Counted from the stretch's first letter, positions 46,494-56,124 are shown. The stretch: 64,000 bases of DNA from Streptomyces calvus (GCF_006782915.1 NZ_VCNP01000020.1:30997-94996); one strand, 5' to 3'. Notes: a model not told the origin generated them from the sequence alone. Translations and numbers: made by a program.

Positions 46494-47455
46494 GACTCGA
46501 TGTCCCCGAAGTGGTCCCAGCCGCCCTGGGCCGTCCACGCCGCTCCGTCGACCGTCACCTGGGGCAGCGCCGAGGGGTTGAGCACCTCGCCGATGACCTT
46601 CCAGCGGGCGGGCAGCTTCACATCGGGCGGGAAGGTGGCCACGATCGCGTGGTCCTCTCCCCCGGTCAGCACCCACTGCATGGGGTCGACGCCGACGGCC
46701 TGGCCGATGTCGTTCATCTGCGAGGGGATGTCGATCGCCCCGGAGCGGATGTCGATGCGCACCTTGCTGGCCTCGGCGATGTGCCCGAGGTCGGCGATCA
46801 GCCCGTCGCTCACGTCGCACATCGCGGTCGCGCCGAGCCCGGCGGCGGCCGGACCCGCGTGGTACGGCGGCTCGGGGCGGCGGTGCGCCTCGACGAAGGC
46901 GCGCGGCGAGCGGAACCCGCGGGACAGGACCGCGTACCCGGCCGCCGACCAGCCCAGCCAGCCGGTCACGGCGACCAGGTCGCCGGGCTGCGCGCCGGCC
47001 CGGGTGACGGGCTCCTGGTTGCGCAGGTCGCCGAGCGCGGTGATGGACACCATGATCGTGTCGCCGCGCACGACGTCACCGCCGACCACGGCGGCGCCCG
47101 CCACCTGGCACTCGTCGCGCAGGCCGTCCATCAGCTCGCTGGGCCAGGTCACCGGCAGTTCGGCGGGGACGACGAGACCGAGCAGCAGCCCGGTCGGCAC
47201 GGCGCCCATGGCGGCGATGTCGGCGAGGTTCTGCGCGGCGGCCTTGCGGCCGACGTCGTAGGCCGTGGACCAGTCGCGGCGGAAGTGCCGGCCTTCCAGC
47301 AGGATGTCCGTGCTGGCCACCACCCTGCGGTCGGGCGCGGAGACCACCGCGGCGTCGTCGCCGGGGCCGACCCGCACCGCCGGGGTGGTGGTGAGACGGG
47401 AGGTGAGCTCCCTGATGAGCCCGAACTCCCCGAGCTCACCAACAGTGCCCTTCAT
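46490..47455 (-). CDS. thiL: Thiamine-monophosphate kinase ThiL
   Basis: A 321-residue ThiL making thiamine diphosphate. ATG 47455 starts [20 protein letters not shown]. Motifs: [71 protein letters not shown]. Upstream of thiD in a two-gene operon. Divergent from the AsnC-type gene. Confidence 0.96.
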   Translation of the reverse strand: MKGTVGELGEFGLIRELTSRLTTTPAVRVGPGDDAAVVSAPDRRVVASTDILLEGRHFRRDWSTAYDVGRKAAAQNLADIAAMGAVPTGLLLGLVVPAELPVTWPSELMDGLRDECQVAGAAVVGGDVVRGDTIMVSITALGDLRNQEPVTRAGAQPGDLVAVTGWLGWSAAGYAVLSRGFRSPRAFVEAHRRPEPPYHAGPAAAGLGATAMCDVSDGLIADLGHIAEASKVRIDIRSGAIDIPSQMNDIGQAVGVDPMQWVLTGGEDHAIVATFPPDVKLPARWKVIGEVLNPSALPQVTVDGAAWTAQGGWDHFGDIES

Positions 47456-47661
47456 TACCCTTTCGCCCCTTCTGTACCTGTCCGTGCCCGGTCGCGAGTC
47501 GTCCGAGTCCTCGCTACGGTCGAGATGACCGTCAACTTCTCTCGTGCCTGTACCCCGGCGCGGGGGCCCCGGTTCCCGCAGGTCTCCCCGCGACGAGCGG
47601 CGACGCGATACCGTGGCGTTCCTTTTCCCCACATGATCCTCGTGGCCGCCCTGGAGGTTCC

Positions 47662-47895
47662 GTGGTACAGGCGTACATCCTGATCCAGACGGAGGTCGGC
47701 AAAGCGTCGACCGTCGCCGAGCTGATCGGCAAGATCCCTGGAGTGATCCAGGCCGAGGACGTGACCGGACCGTACGACGTGATCGTGCGCGCCCAGGCCG
47801 ACACCGTCGACGACCTGGGCCGGATGGTGGTCGCCAAGGTCCAGCAAGTGGACGGCATCACCCGTACCCTGACCTGCCCGGTCGTCCATCTGTAG
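47662..47895 (+). CDS. Lrp/AsnC ligand-binding (RAM) domain protein, no DNA-binding domain
   Basis: A 77-residue protein, MVQAYILIQTEVGKASTVAE to TRTLTCPVVHL, corresponding to the C-terminal RAM domain of Lrp/AsnC regulators alone. A good GGAGG site precedes GTG 47662. Such stand-alone RAM proteins form dimers/octamers and may bind amino acids or modulate full-length Lrp proteins. It lies just before a DUF3515 lipoprotein gene. Confidence 0.92.
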   Translation: MVQAYILIQTEVGKASTVAELIGKIPGVIQAEDVTGPYDVIVRAQADTVDDLGRMVVAKVQQVDGITRTLTCPVVHL

Positions 47896-47909
47896 CCCCC
47901 GTCTACCCT

Positions 47910-48416
47910 GTGCCGGTGAACTCCTTGCGTCACCGGCACGCCGTTTCGTCCGCACTCGCGGTGCTGATCACCGCCGTGGGCTGCTCCTCAGCAGACGACA
48001 GCGCGTCCGCGGCGGTTCCGAGCCCGGACGCGAAGGTCACCAAGCTGTGTCAGAACCTGGACAAGGCCCTGCCGGCGACGGTGGACGGTGAGAGTCGCGA
48101 CGATCCCGAACCCGCGTCCGAACTGACCGCGGGCTGGGGCGGCGTGGCGATCATACTGCGGTGCGGCGTGGAGCGACCGCCCAAGATGGCCGACCCCAAG
48201 GTGGCCAACGGCAACGACGCCGACGCGGTGCCCGGCGGCGTCAACGGCGTCGACTGGCTGATGGAGAAGCAGGGCGGCGACACGTACCGCTTCACCACCG
48301 CCAACCGCGAGGCGTACGTGGAGGTCCGGGTGAGCGACGGACGGGACAGCACCGGTGTGCTGATCGACCTCGCCCCGGCCGTGAAGAAGGCGATCCCCGA
48401 GGGGATCGCCTTCTGA
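47910..48416 (+). CDS. DUF3515 lipoprotein
   Basis: A 168-residue putative lipoprotein. Basic start (NSLRHRHAV), hydrophobic core SSALAVLITAVG, and a lipobox-like AVGC at about residue 25. The body, with WGGVAIILRCGVERPPKMAD and GVNGVDWLMEKQGGDTYRFT, is typical of DUF3515, conserved in actinobacteria next to the RAM protein and ddl. GTG 47910 or GTG 47916 may be the start; no ribosome site is evident. The 3' end of the gene itself forms a hairpin. Confidence 0.88.
   Translation: MPVNSLRHRHAVSSALAVLITAVGCSSADDSASAAVPSPDAKVTKLCQNLDKALPATVDGESRDDPEPASELTAGWGGVAIILRCGVERPPKMADPKVANGNDADAVPGGVNGVDWLMEKQGGDTYRFTTANREAYVEVRVSDGRDSTGVLIDLAPAVKKAIPEGIAF
48387..48412. terminator. Hairpin embedded in the 3' end of the DUF3515 gene
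   Basis: AAGGCGATCCCC–GA–GGGGATCGCCTT, a perfect 12-bp stem, ends four bases before the lipoprotein gene's end and 20 bp before the convergent ddl stop. It is part of the coding sequence for the last residues (KAIPEGIAF) and likely ends both transcripts. Confidence 0.75.
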
Positions 48417-48432
48417 GACGTGTCTGCGCGGC

Positions 48433-49590
48433 TCAGCGCAGCCCGGTGGAGCGCCGCAGCGCCGCCTGCACCAGCAGGTCCACCAGCTCCGGGTAGCTCA
48501 CCCCGGTGGCCTGCCACATCTGCGGGTACATCGAGATGGGCGTGAAGCCGGGCATGGTGTTGATCTCGTTGATCACGAACTCGCCGTCCTCGGTGAGGAA
48601 GAAGTCCGCCCGGACCAGCCCCTCGCAGGACGCCGCGTCGAACGCCTCGACCGCGAGCCGGCGCACCTCGGCCGTCTGCTCCTCGGTCAGCGGCGCGGGC
48701 ACGATGCCGGGCGTGGAGTCGATGTACTTCGCCTCGAAGTCGTAGTACGCGTGCGTGTCCGGGGGCGGGATCTCGGCCGGCAGCGACGCGCGCGGGCCGT
48801 CCTCGAACTCCAGCACGCCGCACTCGATCTCGCGGCCCCGCAGCGCCGCCTCCACCAGGATCTTCGGATCGTGGCGGCGGGCCTCGGCGATCGCCTCGTC
48901 CAGGCCGGAGAGGTCGTCGACCTTGGTGATGCCGATCGACGAGCCGGCCCGCGCGGGCTTCACGAACAGCGGCCAGCCGTGCTCGCCGGCGAAGTCGACG
49001 ATCCTCTTGCGGGCCGCGGACTCGTCCCGCTCCCACTCGCGCGGCCGGATCACCACGTACGGGCCGACCTTGAGCCCGAAGGAGGTGAACACCCGCTTCA
49101 TGTACTCCTTGTCCTGGCCGACGGCCGAGGCGAGCACACCCGAGCCCACGTACGGGACGCCGGACAGCTCCAGGAGCCCCTGGAGGGTGCCGTCCTCGCC
49201 GTAGGGGCCGTGCAGCACCGGGAAGACCACGTCGACCTCGCCCAGCGCCTTGGGCACCGAACCCGGCTCGCTGTAGACGACTTCACGGTTGGCGGGGTCG
49301 ACGGGGAGCACCACGCCGCCCTCGGCCGACTCGGCGAGCTGCTCGACGCTGGGCGTACGGCGGTCGCTGATCGCCATGCGTTCCGGTTCGTCGGCGGTGA
49401 GCGCCCAGCGGCCGTCCTGGGTGATGCCGATCGGCAGGACGTCGTACGCGGTCCGGTCGATGGCCTTGAGGACGGCGCCGGCGGTGACCACGGAGATCCC
49501 GTGTTCGGAGCTGCGCCCGCCGAACACGACGGCCACACGCGGTTTGCGCGGGGGCTGCTCGGGGCTCTGGGGGAGGTTCTCGGTGCTCAT
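48433..49590 (-). CDS. ddl: D-alanine–D-alanine ligase
   Basis: A 385-residue ATP-grasp ligase making D-Ala-D-Ala for peptidoglycan. KPRVAVVFGGRSSEHGISVV; VLHGPYGEDGTLQGLLELSG; LFVKPARAGSSIGITKV; FLTEDGEFVINEINTMPGFT. Downstream of the ATP-binding loop the YYDFEAKY motif is of the D-Ala-D-Ala type rather than D-lactate ligases. ATG 49590 is preferred; the open frame extends 18 codons upstream without a ribosome site. Confidence 0.96.
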   Translation of the reverse strand: MSTENLPQSPEQPPRKPRVAVVFGGRSSEHGISVVTAGAVLKAIDRTAYDVLPIGITQDGRWALTADEPERMAISDRRTPSVEQLAESAEGGVVLPVDPANREVVYSEPGSVPKALGEVDVVFPVLHGPYGEDGTLQGLLELSGVPYVGSGVLASAVGQDKEYMKRVFTSFGLKVGPYVVIRPREWERDESAARKRIVDFAGEHGWPLFVKPARAGSSIGITKVDDLSGLDEAIAEARRHDPKILVEAALRGREIECGVLEFEDGPRASLPAEIPPPDTHAYYDFEAKYIDSTPGIVPAPLTEEQTAEVRRLAVEAFDAASCEGLVRADFFLTEDGEFVINEINTMPGFTPISMYPQMWQATGVSYPELVDLLVQAALRRSTGLR

Positions 49591-49672
49591 ATCGCGATGA
49601 GAGTACCCGTTGGTAGGGCCCGGAGACAGCGCCCGCAACGCCACGCGTGGGCCGTATGGAGGGGGCCGTCGC

Positions 49673-50683
49673 TCAGCGTCGTTCCGGCTTCGCGCTGCGC
49701 GACATCAGCTCCTTCACCGCCACCACCGGGGACTTGCCCTCGTGCACGATGGCGACGACCGTCTCGGTGATCGGCATGTCGACGCCGTGCCGCCGGGCCA
49801 GATCCAGCACCGACTCACAGGACTTGACGCCCTCGGCGGTCTGCTCGGTGACCGCGATGGTCTCCTCCAGGGTCATGCCCTTGCCGAGGTTGGTGCCGAA
49901 GGTGTGGTTGCGCGACAGCGGCGAGGAGCAGGTGGCCACCAGGTCGCCCAGTCCCGCGAGGCCGGAGAAGGTCAGCGGGTCCGCGCCGAGAGCGACGCCG
50001 AGCCGGGTGGTCTCGGCGAGGCCGCGGGTGATGAGCGAACCCTTGGCGTTGTCGCCGAGGCCCATGCCGTCCGCGATGCCGACGGCCAGACCGATGACGT
50101 TCTTCACGGCGCCGCCCAGTTCGCAGCCGACGACGTCGGTGTTGGTGTACGGGCGGAAGTACGGCGTGTGGCAGGCGGCCTGGAGCCGCTGGGCGACGGA
50201 CTCGTCGGTGCAGGCCACCACGGCGGCGGCGGGCATGCGCGCGGCGATCTCACGGGCCAGGTTGGGCCCGGTGACCACCGCGATGCGGTCGGGGCCGACC
50301 TTGGCGACGTCCTCGACGACCTCGCTCATCCGCATGGCCGAGCCGAGTTCGACGCCCTTCATCAGCGACACCAGGACCGTGCCGGGCGCGAGCAGCGGCG
50401 CCCAGTCGGCGAGGTTGCCGCGCAACGTCTGCGAGGGGACGGCGAGGACGGTGAAGTCGGCGTCCCGGGCGGCCTCGGCGGCGTCCGCGGTGGCCCGCAG
50501 GTTCTTCGGCAGGACGACACCGGGCAGGTAGCCGGGGTTGGTGCGGGTGGAGTTGACCGCTTCGGCGACTTCGGGGCGCCGTCCCCACAGCACGACGTCA
50601 CAGCCCGCGTCGGCGAGCACCATGCCGAAGGCCGTGCCCCACGATCCGGTGCCGAAGACCGCCGCCTTGACCGGCTTGCTCAC
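49673..50683 (-). CDS. gpsA: Glycerol-3-phosphate dehydrogenase [NAD(P)+]
   Basis: A 336-residue GpsA that supplies glycerol 3-phosphate for phospholipids. AAVFGTGSWGTAFGMVLADA is the nucleotide fold; GPNLAREIAARMPAAAVVAC, ELGGAVKNVIGLAVGIADGM (catalytic Lys) and GLAGLGDLVATCSSPLSRNH follow. The GTG at 50683 overlaps the plsC stop (GTGA). plsC–gpsA–ddl is one transcript by spacing. Confidence 0.97.
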   Translation of the reverse strand: MSKPVKAAVFGTGSWGTAFGMVLADAGCDVVLWGRRPEVAEAVNSTRTNPGYLPGVVLPKNLRATADAAEAARDADFTVLAVPSQTLRGNLADWAPLLAPGTVLVSLMKGVELGSAMRMSEVVEDVAKVGPDRIAVVTGPNLAREIAARMPAAAVVACTDESVAQRLQAACHTPYFRPYTNTDVVGCELGGAVKNVIGLAVGIADGMGLGDNAKGSLITRGLAETTRLGVALGADPLTFSGLAGLGDLVATCSSPLSRNHTFGTNLGKGMTLEETIAVTEQTAEGVKSCESVLDLARRHGVDMPITETVVAIVHEGKSPVVAVKELMSRSAKPERR

Positions 50684-51492
50684 GTACCCAGCCCCTCTTC
50701 CCGCGCGGTGGGCCTGCCGCCCCGCGCCCGTTCCTGCCGCGATCGGTCCTGCCGCCGCTGCGCGTGCGTCCTGCGCCGCTGCTCGATCCGCTCCTGACGC
50801 GGGTCGTACGGCGTCTCCGGGGCCTTCTCGCCGCGGATCAGCTCCAGCTGGCGGGTGACGGCCGCCATGATCGTCTCGGTCGCCTCCTTGAGCAGCTCCG
50901 GGGTCATCTCCCGGTCGTAGAAGCGGTCCAGGTCCACCGGCGGGCCGGCCAGCACGTGGTGGGTCTTGCGCGGCAGCAGGCTGGGCTTCTTGGCGTACGG
51001 CGGCAGCAGCTCGTTGGCGCCCCACTGGGCGACCGGGATCACGGGGCACCTGGTCTGCAGGGCGACGCGGGCGGCGCCGGTCTTGCCGGTCATGGGCCAG
51101 CCGTCGGGGTCGCGGGTGAGGGTGCCCTCGGGGTAGAAGGCGACGCATTCGCCGCGCTCCACGGCGTCGATCGCGGCGCGGAAGGCGCTGAGTGCGTCCG
51201 TGCTCTCGCGGTAGACGGGGATCTGCCCGGTGCCGCGCATCGCGGCGCCGATGAAGCCCTTGTTGAAAAGCCCGCTCTTCGCCAGGAATCGCGGAACGCG
51301 TCCGGTGTTGTACTGAAAGTGCGCGTAGGCGAAGGGATCGATGTGCGAATTGTGGTTCACCGCGGTGATAAATCCACCCTCGGCCGGAATGTTCTCCATT
51401 CCGCGCCAGTCCCGCTTGAGGAGAACCACCAGCGGCGGTTTGCAGATCACCGCGGCGAAGCGGTACCAGAAGCCGATTCTGCGGCGCGGCAC
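50680..51492 (-). CDS. plsC: 1-acyl-sn-glycerol-3-phosphate acyltransferase (PlsC family)
   Basis: A 270-residue acyltransferase. GTG 51492 (PRRRIGFWYRFAAVICKPPL) has GAGGAAGG eight bases upstream. The catalytic HX4D is NHNSHIDPFAY (His47, Asp52); the glycerol-phosphate motif is VAFYPEGTLTRDPDGWPMTG. The C-terminus is very Arg/Gln-rich (RIEQRRRTHAQRRQDRSRQE). With gpsA it forms a phospholipid-precursor pair. Confidence 0.93.
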   Translation of the reverse strand: MPRRRIGFWYRFAAVICKPPLVVLLKRDWRGMENIPAEGGFITAVNHNSHIDPFAYAHFQYNTGRVPRFLAKSGLFNKGFIGAAMRGTGQIPVYRESTDALSAFRAAIDAVERGECVAFYPEGTLTRDPDGWPMTGKTGAARVALQTRCPVIPVAQWGANELLPPYAKKPSLLPRKTHHVLAGPPVDLDRFYDREMTPELLKEATETIMAAVTRQLELIRGEKAPETPYDPRQERIEQRRRTHAQRRQDRSRQERARGGRPTAREEGLGT

Positions 51493-51666
51493 GAGTACAC
51501 CTTCCTCTTCCGAATGACAGGCCCAGGGCCTGGACCCGGAGGCCAGGCGGGCCGCACAAGTGTCGCCCCGGGCCGCCGGTCTGTCGAGAACACCGTACGC
51601 CCCGGCCCCCTCGTCACCCGGTGCGCCGGGTGACAATGGCCGCGACAAGAGAGGGACGTAACACTC

Positions 51667-52308
51667 GTGCAGTGGACCTTGGTGGTGCCCCTGAAGCCGC
51701 TGGCCCAGGCCAAGAGCAGGCTCTCGGACACCGCGGACGACGGCCTGCGCCCGGGTCTCGCGCTCGCGTTCGCCCAGGACACGGTGGCGGCCGCGCTGCG
51801 GTGCCCGGCGGTCCGGGATGTGGTGGTGATCACGAACGACGCCCTCGCCGCCCGCGAACTGGCCGCGCTGGGCGCCGGTGTCGTCCCCGACGCGCCGCGT
51901 GCCGGCCTGAACGCGGCTCTCGCGCACGGCGCTGCGGCGGCACACGCCTCGTCCCCGGCCCCGGCGGGCGTGGCCGCCCTCAACGCCGATCTGCCGGCGC
52001 TTCGCCCGCGCGAACTGGCCCGTGTCCTCGACGCGGCGGCGCAATTCCCGCGTTCCTTCCTCGCGGACGCGGCCGCGCTCGGCACGACATTGCTGGCCGC
52101 GCACCGAGGACAGGGCCTGCGCCCCCGCTTCGGCCCCGGCTCCCGGGCCGGGCACCTGGCCTCCGGCGCCGTGGAACTGCACCCGGACCCGGTGGATTCC
52201 GTACGCCGGGACGTGGACACCGGCGAGGACCTGCGGGCGGCGCTCGCGCTCGGGGTGGGCCCCCACACGGCCGCGGTCGCCGCGCGGCTCCTCACGATCG
52301 AGCAGTAG
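51667..52308 (+). CDS. cofC: CofC/FbiD guanylyltransferase of coenzyme F420 synthesis
   Basis: A 213-residue nucleotidyltransferase: MQWTLVVPLKPLAQAKSRLS, VVVITNDALAARELAALGAG, GVAALNADLPALRPRELARV, GTTLLAAHRGQGLRPRFGPG. The family activates 2-phospholactate or phosphoenolpyruvate with GTP for F420; actinobacterial enzymes use phosphoenolpyruvate (FbiD). It is divergent from plsC; cofD/cofE partners are elsewhere. Confidence 0.92.
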   Translation: MQWTLVVPLKPLAQAKSRLSDTADDGLRPGLALAFAQDTVAAALRCPAVRDVVVITNDALAARELAALGAGVVPDAPRAGLNAALAHGAAAAHASSPAPAGVAALNADLPALRPRELARVLDAAAQFPRSFLADAAALGTTLLAAHRGQGLRPRFGPGSRAGHLASGAVELHPDPVDSVRRDVDTGEDLRAALALGVGPHTAAVAARLLTIEQ

Positions 52309-52317
52309 GCTGCCGAC

Positions 52318-52521
52318 ATGCAGGCCACCGCGTACACGTACGACCCCGACAGCCGCAGCGGCCAGGTGCTCCTGGACGACGGCACCCCGGTGCCCTTCGA
52401 CGCGCCGGCGTTCGACGCGGGTGGTCTGCTGCTGCTGCGTCCCGGCCAGCGGGTGCGCATCGAGACCGAGGGAGAGGGCGAGGCCCGGCGGATCACCCTG
52501 GTGACGCTGCAGACGTTCTGA
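52318..52521 (+). CDS. Small conserved protein, OB/cold-shock-like
   Basis: A 67-residue protein, MQATAYTYDPDSRSGQVLLD, then DGTPVPFDAPAFDAGGLLLL and RPGQRVRIETEGEG. The pattern of short strands with G-x-V and a terminal basic-acidic strand resembles a cold-shock/OB fold, without the RNP aromatic motifs. Nine bases after cofC, so co-transcribed with it. Function unknown. Confidence 0.83.
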   Translation: MQATAYTYDPDSRSGQVLLDDGTPVPFDAPAFDAGGLLLLRPGQRVRIETEGEGEARRITLVTLQTF

Positions 52522-52557
52522 CCCGCGACCGGTGGGCGCCGGCCCCGCACACACCGC

Positions 52558-52585
52558 GGGCCGGACTCCGATCGGAGTCCGGCCC
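52558..52585. terminator. Bidirectional terminator between cofC operon and hupS
   Basis: A perfect 28-base palindrome (arms GGGCCGGACTCCGA and its complement) between convergent gene ends. Confidence 0.9.
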
Positions 52586-52612
52586 GGCGCGTGAGAACCG
52601 CTTGCCCGTGGG

Positions 52613-53254
52613 CTACTTCTTGCGGGCGGTGGTCTTCTTGGCGGTGGTCTTGCGTGCGGTCGACTTCTTCGCGGGCGCCTTCTTGGCCGTCGCCTTCTTC
52701 GCCGGGGCCTTCTTGGCGGTCGTCTTCTTCGCGGCGGTGGTCTTCGTCGCCGTGGTCTTCGCGGGCGCCTTCTTGGCCGTGGTCTTCTTGGCCGCCGTGG
52801 TCTTGGTGGTGGCCTTCTTCGCCGGAGTGGCCTTCTTGGCGGTCGTCTTCTTCGCGGTGGCGGCCTTCTTCGCCGTCGTCTTCTTCGCGGCGGCCTTCTT
52901 CACCGTCGCCGAAGCGCCGCCGGTCAGGCTGCCCTTGGGCGCCTTCTTGACCGAGACCTCACCGCCGCGCGGCAGCTTCTTCGAGCCGCTGACCAGGTCC
53001 TTGAAGCCCTGGCCCGCGCGGAAGCGCGGAACGGAGGTCTTCTTGACCCGAACCCGCTCGCCCGTCTGGGGGTTGCGGGCGTAGCGGGCCGGGCGGTCGA
53101 CCTTCTCGAACGAACCGAAGCCGGTGACCGAGACCCGCTCACCCGCGACGACCGCGCGGACGATGGCGTCCAGTACGTGGTCGACGGCCTCGGCCGCCTG
53201 CTGGCGGCCGCCCACCTTGTCGGCAATCGCTTCTACGAGCTGCGCCTTGTTCAC
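52613..53254 (-). CDS. hupS: HU-like nucleoid protein HupS with lysine-rich tail
   Basis: A 213-residue two-part protein. Residues 1-95 form an HU domain ([60 protein letters not shown]). The rest is a histone-H1-like tail of degenerate KKA/TAKK repeats ([17 protein letters not shown]). HupS compacts DNA in spores and is sporulation-associated in S. coelicolor. GTG 53254 follows AAGGGGAAG. Single gene; a relatively AT-rich promoter region lies at 53255-53345. Confidence 0.96.
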   Translation of the reverse strand: MNKAQLVEAIADKVGGRQQAAEAVDHVLDAIVRAVVAGERVSVTGFGSFEKVDRPARYARNPQTGERVRVKKTSVPRFRAGQGFKDLVSGSKKLPRGGEVSVKKAPKGSLTGGASATVKKAAAKKTTAKKAATAKKTTAKKATPAKKATTKTTAAKKTTAKKAPAKTTATKTTAAKKTTAKKAPAKKATAKKAPAKKSTARKTTAKKTTARKK

Positions 53255-53389
53255 GTCTTCCCCTTCGGAGACATCGCCAGAACGAAAGTGTTCAAGCTTT
53301 TTCGCACGTTAGGCAGATATATACCGCAAATCAAACACGAAACGGGCTAATCACCCTTGTGCCGCAACGGACTCGACTGCCCGACTGGT

Positions 53390-53620
53390 TCAGCGTTCCT
53401 CTTCGGGGAATCGACCCTCGTCGAGGTCCGCGGTGAACCGCTCCAGACGCCTTGCCGCGTCGGCGAGATCGTGCTTGGCCGCGGCCGTAATGACCAGCAG
53501 CTTCCGGGTCAGCGCCATCCGTACGCCCTCCGGGACTTGCAGTGCGCGCACCTTTGCATGCGCTTGTTTCAGCTGGACCGCGACTGCCGCATAGAGCTCG
53601 AGTTGGCCGTCGTGTTCCAT
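53390..53620 (-). CDS. Small conserved helical protein
   Basis: A 76-residue acidic-basic helical protein from ATG 53620 (MEHDGQLELYAAVAVQLKQA), with LQVPEGVRMALTRKLLVITA and ARRLERFTADLDEGRFPEEE. It is a recurrent neighbour of hupS and leuCD in Streptomyces; no motif allows a functional call. It ends 135 bp before hupS begins. Confidence 0.78.
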   Translation of the reverse strand: MEHDGQLELYAAVAVQLKQAHAKVRALQVPEGVRMALTRKLLVITAAAKHDLADAARRLERFTADLDEGRFPEEER

Positions 53621-53805
53621 GCACAGATTGTGCCATCTGGGGCGAGTTGTCGCCTGCCCAGGGGGCAACTGCCGCCTCGGACGGCCGTCCGTGCACCGCC
53701 GAGGAGCACGAGTACGTGACACGTGTACCCCGGCAACCACCTTCATAACGTGGCCAGTTGATGGCACTCAAGAGGGCGCGCGGGGCCGAACGGGTGCAGA
53801 AACGG

Positions 53806-53838
53806 CCGTACCCCCGATCGGGCCGATCGGGGGTACGG
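53806..53838 (-). terminator. leuCD terminator
   Basis: Perfect 16-bp inverted repeat CCGTACCCCCGATCGG / CCGATCGGGGGTACGG with a minimal loop, 58 bp past the leuD stop on the minus strand. Confidence 0.9.
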
Positions 53839-53895
53839 GAGGAGTGTGCGGTGGCCGAAAGTCGACCTCGCGGGTGGACTTCGGCCGCGGCCGGG

Positions 53896-54489
53896 TCAGG
53901 CCGTGAGCGTCCTCGGCTTGAACGACGGGCGCTTCGCCTCGTACGCGGCGATGTCCGCCTCGTTCTGCAGCGTGATGGAGATGTCGTCGAGGCCGTTCAG
54001 CAGCCGCCAGCGGGAGTTCTCGTCCAGCTCGAAGGAGGCGGTGATGCCCGCGGCCCGCACCTCACGCGCCTCGAGGTCCACAGTGACCTCGGCAGTCGCG
54101 TCCTTCTCCGTGAGCTCCCACAGCGCATCCACGATCTTCTGCTCCAGAACCACCGTGAGCAGGCCGTTCTTGAGCGAGTTGCCGCGGAAGATGTCCGCGA
54201 AGCGCGAGGAGATGACGGCCTTGAAGCCGTAGTTCTGCAGCGCCCAGACGGCGTGCTCGCGGGAGGAGCCGGTGCCGAAGTCGGGGCCGGCGACCAGCAC
54301 CGTGGCGCCCTCGCGCTCGGGGCGGTTGAGCACGAACTCCGGGTCCTTGCGCCAGGCCTCGAACAGCCCGTCCTCGAACCCGTCCCGCGTGACCTTCTTG
54401 AGCCAGTGGGCGGGGATGATCTGGTCGGTGTCGACGTTGCTGCGGCGCAGCGGGACGGCCCGGCCGGTGTGGGTGGTGAATGCTTCCAT
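53896..54489 (-). CDS. leuD: 3-isopropylmalate dehydratase, small subunit
   Basis: A 197-residue Leu[76 protein letters not shown]. With LeuC it isomerises 2-isopropylmalate to 3-isopropylmalate in leucine synthesis. Six bases downstream of leuC. Confidence 0.97.
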   Translation of the reverse strand: MEAFTTHTGRAVPLRRSNVDTDQIIPAHWLKKVTRDGFEDGLFEAWRKDPEFVLNRPEREGATVLVAGPDFGTGSSREHAVWALQNYGFKAVISSRFADIFRGNSLKNGLLTVVLEQKIVDALWELTEKDATAEVTVDLEAREVRAAGITASFELDENSRWRLLNGLDDISITLQNEADIAAYEAKRPSFKPRTLTA

Positions 54490-54495
54490 GACTGA

Positions 54496-55926
54496 TCAGA
54501 CTCCAGCGGGCGTACGGGCGTCGGCGTCGGCGAGGTCGGCCGGGGAGGCGAGGTGTCCGAGGACCGCGGTGGCGGCGGCGACCTGCGGGGACACCAGGTG
54601 GGTGCGGCCGCCCTTGCCCTGTCGGCCCTCGAAGTTGCGGTTGGAGGTGGAGGCGGAGCGCTCACCGGGGGCGAGCTGGTCGGGGTTCATGCCCAGGCAC
54701 ATCGAGCAGCCGGCGTGCCGCCACTCGGCACCCGCCTCCTTGAAGACCACGTCCAGGCCCTCGGAGACGGCCTGCAAGCCCACCCGCGCCGAGCCCGGGA
54801 CGACCAGCATCCGTACGCCGTCGGCGACTTTGCGGCCCTTGATGACGTCCGCGGCGGCGCGCAGGTCCTCGATGCGGCCGTTGGTGCAGGAACCTACGAA
54901 GACGGTGTCGACGTCGATGGAGCGCAGCGCCTGTCCGGCCTCCAACCCCATGTATTCCAGGGCCTTTTCGGCGGCGAGCCGCTCCGAGGCGTCTTCGTAC
55001 GAAGCGGGGTCGGGGACGGACGCCGAAAGCGGAGCGCCCTGGCCGGGGTTGGTGCCCCAGGTGACGAACGGCGACAGTTCGGCGGCGTCGATGACGACCT
55101 CGGCGTCGAACTGGGCGTCGTCGTCGGTCCTGAGCGTCTTCCAGTAGGCGACGGCCGCGTCCCAGTCCTCGCCCTGCGGGGCGTGCGGCCGGCCCTTGAG
55201 GTAGGCGAAGGTGGTCTCGTCGGGGGCGATCATGCCCGCGCGGGCGCCGGCCTCGATCGACATGTTGCAGATGGTCATCCGGGCCTCCATCGAGAGCTTC
55301 TCGATGGCGGAGCCGCGGTACTCCAGGACGTAGCCCTGGCCGCCGCCGGTGCCGATCCTCGCGATGATCGCCAGGATCAGGTCCTTGGCCGTGACACCCT
55401 CGGGCAGTTCGCCGTCGACGGTGATCGCCATGGTCTTCGGGCGGGCCATGGGCAGCGTCTGCGTGGCCAGCACGTGCTCGACCTGGGAGGTGCCGATGCC
55501 GAAGGCCAGGCCGCCGAAGGCGCCGTGCGTGGAGGTGTGGGAGTCGCCGCAGACCACCGTCATGCCGGGCTGGGTGAGGCCCAGCTGCGGGCCGACGACG
55601 TGCACGACGCCCTGCTCGACGTCGCCCAGCGGGTGCAGCCGGACGCCGAACTCGGCGCAGTTCTTGCGCAGCGTCTCCAGCTGGACCCGGGAGACCGGGT
55701 CGGCGATGGGCTTGTCGATGTCGAGGGGGGGGGTGTTGTGGTCCTCGGTCGCGATGGTGAGGTCGAGGCGGCGCACGGTGCGGCCGCTCTTGCGGAGGCC
55801 GTCGAAGGCCTGCGGGCTGGTCACCTCGTGCAGCAGGTGCAGATCGATGAAGAGGAGGTCGGGCTCGCCCTCGGCGCGCCGGACGACGTGGTCGTCCCAG
55901 ACCTTCTCCGCGAGTGTCCTACCCAT
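54496..55926 (-). CDS. leuC: 3-isopropylmalate dehydratase, large subunit
   Basis: A 476-residue aconitase-family protein. ATG 55926 ([15 protein letters not shown]) is preceded by AAGGGAAAG. Motifs: [40 protein letters not shown] and [19 protein letters not shown], which supply the three cysteines of the [4Fe-4S] cluster. Divergent from ndgR, its regulator, with an operator between. Confidence 0.97.
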   Translation of the reverse strand: MGRTLAEKVWDDHVVRRAEGEPDLLFIDLHLLHEVTSPQAFDGLRKSGRTVRRLDLTIATEDHNTPPLDIDKPIADPVSRVQLETLRKNCAEFGVRLHPLGDVEQGVVHVVGPQLGLTQPGMTVVCGDSHTSTHGAFGGLAFGIGTSQVEHVLATQTLPMARPKTMAITVDGELPEGVTAKDLILAIIARIGTGGGQGYVLEYRGSAIEKLSMEARMTICNMSIEAGARAGMIAPDETTFAYLKGRPHAPQGEDWDAAVAYWKTLRTDDDAQFDAEVVIDAAELSPFVTWGTNPGQGAPLSASVPDPASYEDASERLAAEKALEYMGLEAGQALRSIDVDTVFVGSCTNGRIEDLRAAADVIKGRKVADGVRMLVVPGSARVGLQAVSEGLDVVFKEAGAEWRHAGCSMCLGMNPDQLAPGERSASTSNRNFEGRQGKGGRTHLVSPQVAAATAVLGHLASPADLADADARTPAGV

Positions 55927-56087
55927 CGCTTTCCCTTCGGCCGGTACGAAACGGCTCCGGCCCAACTAGAGATCTGTGAGGACGGCGCCCGCACCCCTTG
56001 ATCCCGGGCGTTCCGCCGCCGGGCCCGGTGGTCCACGGGCCTCATTGCTTCCGTGCTTCCAGAGTGGCGGGTTCCACGGAAAATTGA

Positions 56088-56116
56088 ACTTGCGTTTCAC
56101 AGAGTGAGACGCAAGT
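56088..56116. promoter_or_regulatory. NdgR operator between leuC and ndgR
   Basis: ACTTGCGT (56088-56095) and ACGCAAGT (56109-56116) are perfect inverted arms, with an inner TCAC–AGA–GTGA. It ends nine bases before the ndgR ATG and about 160 bp before leuC. NdgR-type IclR regulators bind the leuCD promoter (known in Streptomyces and as LtbR in Corynebacterium), so this is the likely site. Confidence 0.8.
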
Positions 56117-56124
56117 ATCGTTGC

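Noticed and set aside
50680..52554. A 624-codon extension of plsC through the cofC locus
   Set aside because: The added residues are the antisense of cofC. GTG 51492 has a good ribosome site and the typical acyltransferase N-terminus.
52680..52900. Tandem DNA repeat in the hupS 3' half as a separate element
   Set aside because: It is simply the coding sequence of the lysine-rich tail repeats.
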